64,000 bases of DNA, taken from Stenotrophomonas maltophilia (GTDB lineage: Bacteria > Pseudomonadota > Gammaproteobacteria > Xanthomonadales > Xanthomonadaceae). Position 1 is the stretch's first letter. Each line of letters opens with the position of its first letter. The stretch covers positions 2,852,001-2,916,000 of the forward strand of contig NZ_NERD01000002.1 of NCBI RefSeq assembly GCF_002799155.1, given 5' to 3'. A program made the translations under genes and the position numbers. The notes under the pieces were generated by a model that worked only from the letters and a program-made list of their open reading frames with translations, was not told the DNA's origin and made no database searches. This document shows, in pieces, positions 8,406-18,933 of the stretch.

Positions 8406-10562
8406 TCAGCCGAGGCGACGCGCCTCGCTCACGCCCGGCAGCGCATCGAGTTTGCCCAGCAGGGTCGACAACTGCCCGTAGTCGCTGACCTTCAGGCGCA
8501 GCCGCAGGTGGGCACGGCCACTGTTGCGCACGTTGTCACTGTGGATGTCGAGCACGTAGGCGTCTTCCTGGGCGATCAGGTTGGTGATGTCCTTCAGCAG
8601 CCAGCGGCGGTCGACGGCAGTGACCACCACGTCCACTTCGTAGCCGCCGCCGGCCTGGCCCCACTCCACCGGCAGGATGCGCTGCGGACTGGTGGCTGCC
8701 AGCCGGGCCAGCGCGGCACAGTCTGCACGATGCACGGTGACACCACGGCTACGGGTCAGGTAACCGACGATCGGCTCGCCGGCCACCGGCTGGCAGCAGC
8801 GTGCCAGCTGCACCAGCAGGTTGCCCACGCCCTGCACGGTGAACTTGGACTTGCCCAGGTTCTCGCGGCGCGCGGTCGGCCGCGGCAGGCTCGGCGCGGG
8901 CGCCGGCTGGCTGGCGGCACGCTCCGCTTCCAGCAGCGTACGGCTGACCTGGTTCGGGCCGGTATCGCCCAGCGCCACCTGGATGTACAGGTCATCGACA
9001 CTGTCGGCATGGAACTTCTTCGCGGCGACGGCCAGGTCCGAGTGCTGCAGGCCCAGCCGCTTCAGTTCGCGCTCGAGCAGCTCGCGACCGGCCTGCACGT
9101 TGCGCGCACGGTCCAGCTTGTGGAACCAGCTGCGTACCTTCTCACGTGACCGGTTGCTGGCCAGGAAGCCGTTGGCCGGCATCAGCCAGTCGCGGCGCGG
9201 GTCGGCTTCCTTGCCGGTCAGGATCTCGACGCGGTCGCCGCTGCGCAACCGATAGGTCAGCGGCACGATACGGCCGTTGACCTTCGCGCCGCGGCAGCGG
9301 TGCCCGACCATGGTGTGCACCTGGTAGGCGAAATCGAGCGGCGTGGCCCCCTGCGGCAGGTCGAGCACCTCGTCCTTCGGGCTCAGCGCATAGACCCGGT
9401 CCTCGGTCAGCTCGGCATCGAGCGCCCCGGCCAGTTCATTGCCCTGCCCGTCCTGCGCCTGTTCCAGCAGCTGGCGCATCCAGGTGATCTTGCGGTCGAA
9501 GGACTTCTCCGCGCCCTTGCCGCCCTCTTTGTACTTCCAGTGCGCGGCCACGCCCAGCTCGGCCTGCGAGTGCATCTCATGGGTACGGATCTGCACTTCG
9601 ATGGTGCGCCCTTCCGGGCCGACCACGGCGGTATGCAGCGAGCGATAGTCATTGGCCTTGGGTCGGGCGATGTAATCGTCGAACTCGCTCGGCACCGGCG
9701 CCCACAGCGCGTGCACCACGCCCAGCGCGGCGTAGCAGGCGGCGACGTCGTCCACCATCACCCGCACTGCGCGGATGTCGTACAGCTGGTCGAACGCCAG
9801 CCGCTTCTTCTGCATCTTCCGCCAGATGCTGTAGATGTGCTTCGGGCGGCCGCTGACTTCGGCCGTGATGCCCTGCGCGACCAGCTCGCGCGACAGCACC
9901 TTCTTGACGTTCTCGACATAGCGCTCGCGTGCGATTCGGGTCTCGTCCACCTCGCGGGCGATGCGGCGATAGGTCTCCGGTTCCAGGTGGCGGAACGCCA
10001 GGTCCTCCAGCTCCCACTTCAGCTGCCAGATGCCCAGGCGGTTGGCCAGGGGCGCGTGGATGTCGCGGGTCAGCTGCGCCAGCGCGCGGCGTTGCTCGTC
10101 ATCCAGCTTGTCGGCCGCACGCATCCGCGCCAGCTGGCGTGCCAGCAGGATAGGTACCACGCGCAGGTCGCGGATGATCGCCAGCAGCAGCCGGCGCAGC
10201 CCTTCACTGTTGCGCCCGGCCTCACGGCCGGCATGCAGTGCCCACACCGGATCTGCAGCGTCCTGGCCATCGAGCAGGCCGATCACCGCCGCCTTGTGGC
10301 TGCCCAGCGGCAGCGGGTCCAGGCGGGCGCGCAGGCCCGGCAGGTCGAACAGCAAAGCTGCCACCACCGCTCCCTCGTCGGCCGAAAGCATCGCCAGCGC
10401 ATCAAGGGTATCGCCCAGCACCGACCAGGTGGCGCGCATCTGGTGGTCGCAGTCCGGCGCTTCCCACTGCTCACGCAGGGCCTGGCGCAGCGGAGCAGGC
10501 AGCACGGCTGCCGAGGGACGGTTCAACAAGGCATCCAGGCCAGGGACGGAAGCGCGGTTCAC
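8406..10562 (-). CDS. relA: RelA, (p)ppGpp synthetase I
   Basis: Ribosome-associated enzyme that makes (p)ppGpp from ATP and GDP/GTP in amino-acid starvation. The 718-residue protein has a degenerate hydrolase region lacking the His-Asp pair (AALLFDLPG where active enzymes have HD), then the synthetase domain with RPKHIYSIWRKMQ and SEFDDYIARPK. The EFDD at 293-296 is the EXDD signature of monofunctional RelA, where bifunctional Rel/SpoT has RXKD. A TGS domain (VYALSPKDEVLDLPQGATPLDF), a zinc-finger-like segment with RCCQPV, and a C-terminal ACT domain follow. Start is GTG at 10562; no ATG fits better. A separate SpoT should exist elsewhere in the genome. Confidence 0.95.
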   Translation of the reverse strand: MNRASVPGLDALLNRPSAAVLPAPLRQALREQWEAPDCDHQMRATWSVLGDTLDALAMLSADEGAVVAALLFDLPGLRARLDPLPLGSHKAAVIGLLDGQDAADPVWALHAGREAGRNSEGLRRLLLAIIRDLRVVPILLARQLARMRAADKLDDEQRRALAQLTRDIHAPLANRLGIWQLKWELEDLAFRHLEPETYRRIAREVDETRIARERYVENVKKVLSRELVAQGITAEVSGRPKHIYSIWRKMQKKRLAFDQLYDIRAVRVMVDDVAACYAALGVVHALWAPVPSEFDDYIARPKANDYRSLHTAVVGPEGRTIEVQIRTHEMHSQAELGVAAHWKYKEGGKGAEKSFDRKITWMRQLLEQAQDGQGNELAGALDAELTEDRVYALSPKDEVLDLPQGATPLDFAYQVHTMVGHRCRGAKVNGRIVPLTYRLRSGDRVEILTGKEADPRRDWLMPANGFLASNRSREKVRSWFHKLDRARNVQAGRELLERELKRLGLQHSDLAVAAKKFHADSVDDLYIQVALGDTGPNQVSRTLLEAERAASQPAPAPSLPRPTARRENLGKSKFTVQGVGNLLVQLARCCQPVAGEPIVGYLTRSRGVTVHRADCAALARLAATSPQRILPVEWGQAGGGYEVDVVVTAVDRRWLLKDITNLIAQEDAYVLDIHSDNVRNSGRAHLRLRLKVSDYGQLSTLLGKLDALPGVSEARRLG

Positions 10563-10692
10563 AGCATCGAGCAGGCAAGGCAGAGGCCCCTACACTAGCG
10601 CCGGCGCCGTTCAGGGACAATCACCGCGGCCAGCATCACCCGGCATGAAGACATGCCGCTACACTCGCCAGCACACCCAGGAGAGACCTGCC

Positions 10693-11217
10693 ATGCCTTC
10701 CATTGCCCTGCGCGTCCGTCCACGGATGCTGGCCTGTGCCGCCGTGCTGCTGTCCCTTTCCGCGCCAGCGCTGGCCCAGCGCGTGGTGGAGGGCGACCTG
10801 CAGCATCAGATGTCGCCCGCCGAGTTCAAGGCCGCCGGCCTGGAAAAGCTCAGTGCCAACGAACTGGCCACGCTCAATCGCTGGCTGCAGGGCAAAGTGG
10901 AGGCAGCCACTACGCAGGCCGTCGCCGCAGCGCGCGAAGAAGGCCGCCAGGAAGTGATCAAGAAGAACCGCGGCTTCCTCGACTTCGGCAGCAGCGAGCC
11001 GATCGAAAGCAACCTGCAGGGCGAATTCCGTGGCTTCGGCCAGGGCCGCCGCTACGTACTGCAGAACGGCCAGGAGTGGGAGCAGATAGATGCCACGCAC
11101 TATTCCGGCGGCCGCAAGGAAGCCCCGAACGTCAGCATGCGCCCCGGCGTGATGGGAGCCTGGTACATGAAGGTGGACGGTGTGAACGTGCAGCCGAAGG
11201 TTCGCCGCACCAAGTAA
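10693..11217 (+). CDS. Secreted hypothetical protein
   Basis: 174 residues with a cleavable Sec signal (LACAAVLLSLSAPALA, cut after ALA before QRVVEG). The mature part has a helical, charged region (LEKLSANELATLNRWLQGKVEAA) followed by a beta-rich tail with FRGFGQGRRYVLQNGQEWEQID and a basic end (VQPKVRRTK). The tail looks like a small folded module in which a Trp-containing strand follows LQNGQ. I do not know the family; similar short exported proteins are common in Xanthomonadaceae. GAGAG at 10681-10685 is a fair ribosome-binding site for ATG 10693. It is divergent from relA and converges with hrpA. Confidence 0.75.
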   Translation: MPSIALRVRPRMLACAAVLLSLSAPALAQRVVEGDLQHQMSPAEFKAAGLEKLSANELATLNRWLQGKVEAATTQAVAAAREEGRQEVIKKNRGFLDFGSSEPIESNLQGEFRGFGQGRRYVLQNGQEWEQIDATHYSGGRKEAPNVSMRPGVMGAWYMKVDGVNVQPKVRRTK

Positions 11218-11292
11218 CACCCGGGCATTCCGACCGCGCCGGGTCCCTGCCCGGCGGCAATGACCGCCCGACGGGGCGGCCATTGCACGCAT

Positions 11293-14200
11293 CTACGCCT
11301 GGCGCAGTGCGGCCACCCGCTGCGCCAGCTTCTTCGCCGAAATGCCGGTACGTGCGCCCAGCTCCTGGGCGAACAGCGATACCCGCAGTTCTTCCAGATC
11401 CCAGCGCAGGGCCTGCCACTGCGGCCGGTCGCGCAGCCCCTGCTGCTCGCCGGTCTCCAGCGCCTCCAGGAATGGATGCAGTTCCAGCATGCGTGCCTGG
11501 TCGCGCGGCGGATCACGCTTGGCGCGCTCGGTGCGCAGGATCATCGCCTTCAGGTAGCGCGGGTACTGCGCCAGTGCATCGGCCGGCGTATCACGCAGGA
11601 AACCGGGATGGATCAGGCCCGCCAGCTGCGCCTCCATATCGTCCAGGTTGCCGCGCGCCCAGCCCATCAACGGTGCTTCCAGCAACGGCTTCAGTTCCGC
11701 CACCAGTGCCAGGATGGTTTCGGCCAGCTTCAGCCGCGACATCGCCTCGCCGAACAGCGCCTTGGCGGCATGCTCGCGGCGCTGCTCGAAGGCCGCCGCA
11801 TCGCGGATGTCTTCCAGGCCCTCGGCCAGCACCGCGTTCATCGCCGCATCGACCAGGTCACCGCGCAGGCGTTCCTGCGATTCGATCGCGGCATACAGCA
11901 GGCCGGTCTTGGCACCGACCGGCAACTGCTTGCGCGCCTGTTTGACCTTCTCGGCCAACGCGATCTCCAGCAGGCGGCGCACGCCCAGCGGATGAGCCTC
12001 CTGCGCCTGCTGCCGGTCGGCAAAGATGCGCAGCGCCACGCTGTCGCCCTCGTCCAGCAACGCCGGATAGGCCGGCACGCCGGCTTCACCCGGCACCTGC
12101 AGCGGAATCGGCGTCGCCGGGAACGTACGCAGGCCATCGGCCGCCATCTCGCGGCCGGCACGTGCAGCGAAGGCATCGCCGGCACGACCACCGAACTTCG
12201 CGCGCAACGCATCGAGGTCGCGCGAGGTCGCCAGCACCTTGCCGTGCTCGTCGCGCAGGCGCAGGTTCATGTGCAGGTGCGGTTCGATCGAACCGGGTTC
12301 GAAATCCAGCGCCGTCACCGTCGCGCCGGTGGCACGTGACAGGAAACGCGCCAGTTCGCCGGTGATGGCATCGGCGCTGGGCTGTGGGAACGCCTCGAAG
12401 AAGGCGCGTCCGAAGTCAGGTGCCGGCACGTAATTGCGCCGCATCGCCTTGGGCAGGCTGCGGATCAATGCCGAGGCCTTGTCGGCGACGAAGCCCGGCG
12501 CCAGCCAGCCCAGCTGCACCGGGTCCAGCGCGTTGAGCAGGTGCAGCGGCACGTCCAGGGTCACGCCGTCATCGTCGGCTCCCGGCTCGAAGCGATAGTG
12601 CAGTGGCAGGCGCGCCTGGCCCAGTGGCAGGTACTTCGGGTAGCGCTCCTGTTCGCTGCCCTCACCCGGCAACAGATCGGCCAGCGACCAGTGCAGGGTC
12701 TTGCGCTGCTCCGGCGCTAGCCCCTTCCACCACGTATCCAGGCCGGCAGCCGAATGGATCTGCGGCGGCACCCGGTCCAGGTACCAGCGCGCCTGCCAGT
12801 CCTCGTCGGCCACGATGCCGGCGCGGCGCAGCTTGGCTTCTTCCTCGCGGGCGATCTCCAGCACTTTCTGGTTGTCGGCCACGAAGCTGGCGCGGGTGTT
12901 GATCTCGCCCGTCACCAGCGCCTGGCGCACGAAGATGTCGTGCGCCTCGCCCGGCGCGATGCGGCCGTAGTGCACCGGCCTCTTCGGGGCCAGCACCAGG
13001 CCGAACAGGCTGATCTGCTCGGAGGCCAGCACCTGGCCCTGCGCGCGCGACCAGTGCGGGTCGAAGTGCTTGCGCAACAGCAGGTGCGGCAATTCGGCAA
13101 TCACCCAGTCCGGCTCGATCGCGGCCAGGGTCATGCCCCACACCTTCTGCGTATCCAGCAGATTGGCAGCCAGCAGCCACGGCGGCGGCCGCTTGGACAG
13201 CGCCGAGCCCGGGAACGGCAGGAAACGGCGCTGCCGCGGCGCCTGGAAGTCGCCCTTCTCGGTGCGATGGCCGATCTGTGTCGGCAGGCCCGCCACCAAC
13301 GCCCGGTGCAGGGTCTGGTAGGCGGCGGCACGCGCGCGCTCGCTGAAGCCGCCGCCAATCGGCACCTGTTCCTTCTGCGCACGCACGGCCACCGCCGCCG
13401 GGGCGGTTTCCGCCTTGCCTTCGCGGGCCAGGCGCGCGGCACGGTGCAGCTGCCCACGGGTGGCCTTCACTGCAGCGGCATCATCGCGCACCGGGGCCGG
13501 TGCACTGCTGCCGGCCAGCAATGGCGCCATCGCCATTTCGTTGGCCTCTTCCTTCCAGCCCAGTTCCTCGCACAGCAGGCGCAGCTGGCGATGCAGCTCG
13601 CGCCATTCGCGCATGCGCAGGAAACCGAGGAAATGCCGACCACACCAGTCACGCAGCTTGGACTGGGTCAGGTCCTCATGGGCCTGCCGGTAGGCATCCC
13701 ACAGGCGCAGCACACCAACGAATTCAGATCGGCCATCGGCAAACTGTGCATGCGCACTGTCGGCAGCGCCGCGCGCTTCCGGTGGGCGCTCGCGCGGGTC
13801 CTGGATGCCCAGGAACGAGGCGATCACCAGCATCGGCCGCAGGCAGCCGGCGGCCTGCGCGGCCACCAGCATGCGCGCCAGCTTCACGTCCACCGGCAGG
13901 CGTGCCATCTGCTTGCCGATGGTGGTCATGCGCCGCTCGGCGTCGATCGCACCCAGTTCGGTCAGCTGCTGCCAGCCGTCTGCCACCGCACGCTCGTCCG
14001 GTGCTTCCAGGAACGGGAACTCCTCGATGCGGCCCAGGCCCAGCTGCAGCATGCGCAGGATCACCCCGGCCAGGCTGGAACGACGGATTTCCGGATCGGT
14101 GAACTCCGGCCGCGCCTGGAAGTCGGCCTCTGCATACAGGCGGTAGCAGATGCCCTCGGCGATGCGCCCGCAACGGCCCTTGCGCTGGTTGGCGCTGGCC

Positions 14201-15378
14201 TGCGAGATCGGCTCGATGTGCAGGCGATCGAGTTTGTTGCGCGGGCTGTAGCGCTTGACGCGGGCGAAGCCCGGATCGACCACGTAGCGGATGCGCGGCA
14301 CCGTCAGCGAGGTTTCCGCCACGTTGGTGGCCAGCACGATGCGCCGGTTCGGACCGGGATTGAACACCCGGTCCTGGTCCTGGTTGGACAGGCGCGCGTA
14401 CAGCGGCAGCACCTCGGTATTGCGGTACTTGCGGCGCTCCAGCGACTGGTGCGCATCGCGGATCTCGCGCTCGCCCGGCAGGAAAATCAGCACGTCGCCA
14501 CGCGCATCCAGGCGGGTGATCTCGTCGATGGCCGACACGATGGCATCGTTGACGGTGCGCTCGCCCTGGTCTTCGCCCTCGCCTTCCAGCGCGCGATAGC
14601 GCACTTCCACCGGATAGGTGCGGCCTTCCACGCTGATCACCGGCGCATTGTCGAAATGCTGGGCGAAGCGCTCGGTGTCGATGGTGGCCGAGGTCACGAT
14701 CAGCTTCAGGTCCGGGCGCTTGCGCAGCAGCTGCTTCAGGTAGCCCAGCAGGAAATCGATGTTGAGGCTGCGTTCGTGCGCCTCGTCGACAATGATCGTG
14801 TCGTAGTTCGACAGCCAACGGTCACTGGCGATCTCCGCCAGCAGGATGCCGTCGGTCATGAACTTGATGCGGCTGTCGTCGCTGACCTTGTCGTTGAAGC
14901 GCACCTGGTAGCCGACGAGCTGGCCCAGTTCGCTCTGCAGTTCCTGCGCCACGCGACTGGCCACCGCACGTGCGGCAATCCGACGCGGCTGGGTGCAGCC
15001 GATCATGCCGGCCTGGCCACGGCCGGCGGCCAGGCACAGTTTCGGCAGCTGGGTGGTCTTGCCCGAGCCGGTTTCACCGGCGATCACCACGACCTGGTGG
15101 TCGCGGATCAGCTCGATGATGGCGTCGGCTTCACGCGCAATCGGCAGCTGCGGGTCCAGAGTAATGGACGGCTGCTGCAGCGCCCGGACCTGCCGGCGCT
15201 GCACCGACGCCTGCAAGGCCTGCTCGAAGGTGGCGGCCAGTGCCGCATCCTGTGGCTTGGCCTGGCAACGCGAGAGCATCCCCAGCAAACGGCCCCGGTC
15301 GCGGCTCATCGCACCGTCGATGGCGGCGCGCTGTTGGCGCAGGCGGGACGTCGGATTTTTATCGATAGCGTTCATCAA
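11293..15378 (-). CDS. hrpA: HrpA, DEAH-box ATP-dependent RNA helicase
   Basis: 1361-residue DEAH/RHA helicase. HrpA proteins unwind RNA and have been linked to mRNA processing and rescue of stalled ribosomes. Seen here are Walker A GETGSGKT (101-108), DEAH at 198-201 in IIVDEAHERSLN, SAT motif III (VTSATIDTERFAQHF), motif VI QRKGRCGRI, then the helicase-associated and OB-fold regions and a long C-terminal domain typical of HrpA (DUF3418 type). Length is close to E. coli HrpA. The start ATG at 15378 is followed directly by a second Met codon. It is divergent from the Dps-like gene across 83 bp. An open frame on the other strand over its N-terminal half is a codon-bias shadow. Confidence 0.95.
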   Translation of the reverse strand: MMNAIDKNPTSRLRQQRAAIDGAMSRDRGRLLGMLSRCQAKPQDAALAATFEQALQASVQRRQVRALQQPSITLDPQLPIAREADAIIELIRDHQVVVIAGETGSGKTTQLPKLCLAAGRGQAGMIGCTQPRRIAARAVASRVAQELQSELGQLVGYQVRFNDKVSDDSRIKFMTDGILLAEIASDRWLSNYDTIIVDEAHERSLNIDFLLGYLKQLLRKRPDLKLIVTSATIDTERFAQHFDNAPVISVEGRTYPVEVRYRALEGEGEDQGERTVNDAIVSAIDEITRLDARGDVLIFLPGEREIRDAHQSLERRKYRNTEVLPLYARLSNQDQDRVFNPGPNRRIVLATNVAETSLTVPRIRYVVDPGFARVKRYSPRNKLDRLHIEPISQASANQRKGRCGRIAEGICYRLYAEADFQARPEFTDPEIRRSSLAGVILRMLQLGLGRIEEFPFLEAPDERAVADGWQQLTELGAIDAERRMTTIGKQMARLPVDVKLARMLVAAQAAGCLRPMLVIASFLGIQDPRERPPEARGAADSAHAQFADGRSEFVGVLRLWDAYRQAHEDLTQSKLRDWCGRHFLGFLRMREWRELHRQLRLLCEELGWKEEANEMAMAPLLAGSSAPAPVRDDAAAVKATRGQLHRAARLAREGKAETAPAAVAVRAQKEQVPIGGGFSERARAAAYQTLHRALVAGLPTQIGHRTEKGDFQAPRQRRFLPFPGSALSKRPPPWLLAANLLDTQKVWGMTLAAIEPDWVIAELPHLLLRKHFDPHWSRAQGQVLASEQISLFGLVLAPKRPVHYGRIAPGEAHDIFVRQALVTGEINTRASFVADNQKVLEIAREEEAKLRRAGIVADEDWQARWYLDRVPPQIHSAAGLDTWWKGLAPEQRKTLHWSLADLLPGEGSEQERYPKYLPLGQARLPLHYRFEPGADDDGVTLDVPLHLLNALDPVQLGWLAPGFVADKASALIRSLPKAMRRNYVPAPDFGRAFFEAFPQPSADAITGELARFLSRATGATVTALDFEPGSIEPHLHMNLRLRDEHGKVLATSRDLDALRAKFGGRAGDAFAARAGREMAADGLRTFPATPIPLQVPGEAGVPAYPALLDEGDSVALRIFADRQQAQEAHPLGVRRLLEIALAEKVKQARKQLPVGAKTGLLYAAIESQERLRGDLVDAAMNAVLAEGLEDIRDAAAFEQRREHAAKALFGEAMSRLKLAETILALVAELKPLLEAPLMGWARGNLDDMEAQLAGLIHPGFLRDTPADALAQYPRYLKAMILRTERAKRDPPRDQARMLELHPFLEALETGEQQGLRDRPQWQALRWDLEELRVSLFAQELGARTGISAKKLAQRVAALRQA

Positions 15379-15461
15379 TCGGTTCGTTCAAAACTTTGAA
15401 AGCGACCAGTCATCGAGACTGATTTACTGTGAAGGCCAACGATTCCACAAGGAGGAACCCC
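15379..15461. promoter_or_regulatory. Divergent hrpA / dps-like intergenic region
   Basis: Eighty-three bases between two divergent starts must hold the promoters of both genes. The sequence is less G+C rich than its flanks and includes AAAACTTTGAAAG and a strong ribosome-binding site AAGGAGG at 15449-15455 for the ferritin gene. I looked for an OxyR-type pair of ATAG boxes, which many dps genes have, and found no convincing one. Confidence 0.5.
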
Positions 15462-16010
15462 ATGGCGAAGACCAAGAGCACGACCAAGGCCAAGACCGGC
15501 AAGCAGAAGCTGGCAACGGCGGCACCGTCGGCGCCGAACATCGATATCGGGATCACCCAGGGCGACCGCAAGAAGATCGCCGACGGTCTGTCGCGCTTCC
15601 AGGCCGATGCATTCACGCTCTACCTGAAGACCCACAACTTCCACTGGAACGTGACCGGGTCGATGTTCAACTCGCTGCACACCATGTTCGAGACGCAGTA
15701 CACCGAGCAATGGGCGGCACTGGACGACGTGGCCGAGCGCATCCGCGCGCTGGGCTTCAATGCCCCGGGCTCCTACCGGGAATTCGCTGCGCTGACCTCG
15801 ATCGCCGAGGAACCGGGCCTGACCGACAGTGCGGACTGGCGTGAAATGGTACGCCAGTTGGTGGTCGCCAACGAAGCGGTCTGCCGTACGGCACGTGAAG
15901 TGCTGGAGGTGGCGGCCAAGGGTGACGACGCCCCGACCGAAGATCTGATGACCCAGCGCCTGCAGACGCACGAGAAGTACGCCTGGATGCTGCGCTCGCT
16001 GCTCCAGTAA
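15462..16010 (+). CDS. Dps-family ferritin-like DNA-protection protein
   Basis: 182-residue Dps/miniferritin. These form 12-mers that oxidise and store iron using hydrogen peroxide and shield DNA. The ferroxidase ligands of the family are present: His61 in HNFHWNVTG, His73 and Glu77 in LHTMFE, Asp88 and Glu92 in LDDVAERI. The first 17 residues are very Lys/Thr/Ala rich (MAKTKSTTKAKTGKQK), a positively charged tail like those that bind DNA in E. coli Dps. The start ATG 15462 has AAGGAGG seven bases upstream, whereas an upstream in-frame codon at 15429 has none. The short spacer after it leads into the large repeat block at 16.0-16.6 kb. Confidence 0.92.
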   Translation: MAKTKSTTKAKTGKQKLATAAPSAPNIDIGITQGDRKKIADGLSRFQADAFTLYLKTHNFHWNVTGSMFNSLHTMFETQYTEQWAALDDVAERIRALGFNAPGSYREFAALTSIAEEPGLTDSADWREMVRQLVVANEAVCRTAREVLEVAAKGDDAPTEDLMTQRLQTHEKYAWMLRSLLQ

Positions 16011-16017
16011 GGATTTG

Positions 16018-16222
16018 GGGGGCTCGGCAGGGCTGCGCCCTGCACCCGCAGAGACAACGGCAACGGCAACAACCGGAGCAAAAGCTGGTTTCCTGTGGGT
16101 AGGCGGGGTGGGTCCGGTTGCGGGGGACGCCGTAAATACGTCCATGTAGGCTCGGTCGCGCCATCCATGGCGCTCACGCCCCCGCAACCGGACCCACCCC
16201 GCCTGCGACAGATTTCCGCGAA
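16018..16222 (+). repeat. Long hairpin element, copy B
   Basis: Full copy. It opens with CTCGGCAGGGCTGCGCCCTG and a CAACGGCAACGGCAACAA stretch, then a perfect 25-bp stem (16102-16126 with 16179-16203). The loop begins ACGCCGTAAATACGTCCATG and holds an inner hairpin GCGCCATCCATGGCGC. The tail is CGACAGATTTCCGCG. It follows the stop of the dps-like gene and is the mirror image of copy C. Nothing protein-coding was seen in 16011-16574. Confidence 0.85.
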
Positions 16223-16237
16223 CTGCCAGCAAAGCTT

Positions 16238-16278
16238 GGGGTCAGATCCGTTTTCCTGCGGAAAGCGGATCTGACCCC
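16238..16278. repeat. GGGGTCAGATCC-type palindrome
   Basis: GGGGTCAGATCCG and TTTTCC, then TGC, then GGAAA and CGGATCTGACCCC form a near-perfect 19-bp stem with a 3-nt loop, followed by a T-rich run (ATTTTGTTT) that could let it terminate plus-strand transcripts from the ferritin gene. Relatives lie at 45167, 56535 and 58555. Confidence 0.75.
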
Positions 16279-16306
16279 ATTTTGTTTGTCGATATCTGAC
16301 AGATTT

Positions 16307-16328
16307 CATCCACGCATGGCGTGGATGG
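16307..16328. repeat. SMAG/REP-type short palindrome
   Basis: CATCCACGCATGGCGTGGATGG is one half-unit of the short palindrome family of this species; the usual GTAG end is missing here. It sits between copies B and C of the long hairpin element. Confidence 0.6.
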
Positions 16329-16330
16329 GC

Positions 16331-16563
16331 CCACCGTCACCGGAAATCTGTCGGGGGAGGGGCGGTGTGGGCTTGCAGGACCGTTGGCGCCATGGATGGC
16401 GCCATCGAGCCCCCATGGATGGGTTTACGGCGTGTCTGCAAGCCCACACCGCCCCGCCCAACCGGCAGACACCCCAGAGCCGGCTGTTGCCTTTGACGTT
16501 GCTCTGGCTTGAAGGCTTCGGCAGGTGCAGGGCGCAGCCCTGCCGAGACACCCCCGCCGGGGT
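16331..16563 (-). repeat. Long hairpin element, copy C (inverted)
   Basis: Same element as copy B but on the minus strand, ending just before recQ. The stem is 20 bp (16359-16378 with 16436-16455) and its sequence differs from copy B while pairing is perfect. The loop keeps ACGCCGTAAACCC, TCCATGGGGGCTC and the inner hairpin GGCGCCATCCATGGCGCC. The distal flank with GGCAGGGCTGCGCCCTGCACC and GAGCAACG also matches. Confidence 0.85.
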
Positions 16564-16574
16564 AAACTAGCCGG

Positions 16575-18380
<1,806 letters not shown>

Positions 18381-18474
18381 CGGCGGGCTGGGCTCTACAT
18401 TGGTGCAGCTCCAACCTTGAACCGGCCATTCAGCCGGAAGTGCATCCGCGCCCACTTGCAGCTAGATTAGCGCC

Positions 18475-18858
18475 ATGTCCCTGGCCTCGACCCTGCTCCG
18501 TGTCGTGCTCATGCTCAGCCTGTTGCTCAACGGGCTGAACGCGGCCATGGCCAGTGGCCACGAGGAAATGGGCCGGATGGCGCATGCTCTCGCCACCGCA
18601 GTCGACGACGGTGACCCTGGCTGCCACCATCACGCGGGCATGCAGGCCGACGAGGCCCCGCAGGCCCAGGCCCCCGCCCACGACGCTCATTGCCAGATCA
18701 AGGACTGCGTGCGCAGCTGCGCCCAGCACCCGCTGCTGGTGGTTCAGCCTTTGCCCTTCATGGCCGGCCCCGCACTGTCGCTTGCCCCGCAGCCGATGCC
18801 GGCCACTGGCCGCCCGGCACCGCCGCTGCCGCCGATCTCGCGCCCTCCCATCGGCTGA
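18475..18858 (+). CDS. copL: CopL-type metal-binding protein of the copper operon
   Basis: 127 residues with an N-terminal signal segment (LRVVLMLSLLLNGLNAAMA) and a His/Cys-rich mature part: GCHHHAGMQ, PAHDAHCQIKDCVRSCAQHP. This pattern, size and place directly before copA fit CopL, which in Xanthomonas is required for copper-induced expression of copAB. Whether it acts as protein or as a translated leader is not settled from sequence. The C-terminal third is Pro-rich with no charged residue besides a few Arg. The 94-bp gap from recQ contains a small inverted repeat CCGGC-CATTCA-GCCGG and should hold the operon promoter. Confidence 0.85.
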   Translation: MSLASTLLRVVLMLSLLLNGLNAAMASGHEEMGRMAHALATAVDDGDPGCHHHAGMQADEAPQAQAPAHDAHCQIKDCVRSCAQHPLLVVQPLPFMAGPALSLAPQPMPATGRPAPPLPPISRPPIG

Positions 18859-18933
18859 TTCCACACGCACCGTGCGCCCTGCGCACCGTAGCCGGCCGCC
18901 TGCCGGCGTCTTTACGTGTCTGGAGTCACCACC

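Noticed and set aside
12754-15399. 881-codon open frame opposite hrpA
   Set aside because: Antisense shadow; no domain, no ribosome site, and the minus-strand helicase is unmistakable.
15379-15461. OxyR or PerR operator before the dps-like gene
   Set aside because: Only fragments such as ATAG were found, without the full spacing or symmetry.
16018-16563. Miniature insertion sequence (MITE) reading of the long hairpin pair
   Set aside because: No target-site duplication or transposase-like terminal repeats could be defined by eye, so it is left as a structured repeat.
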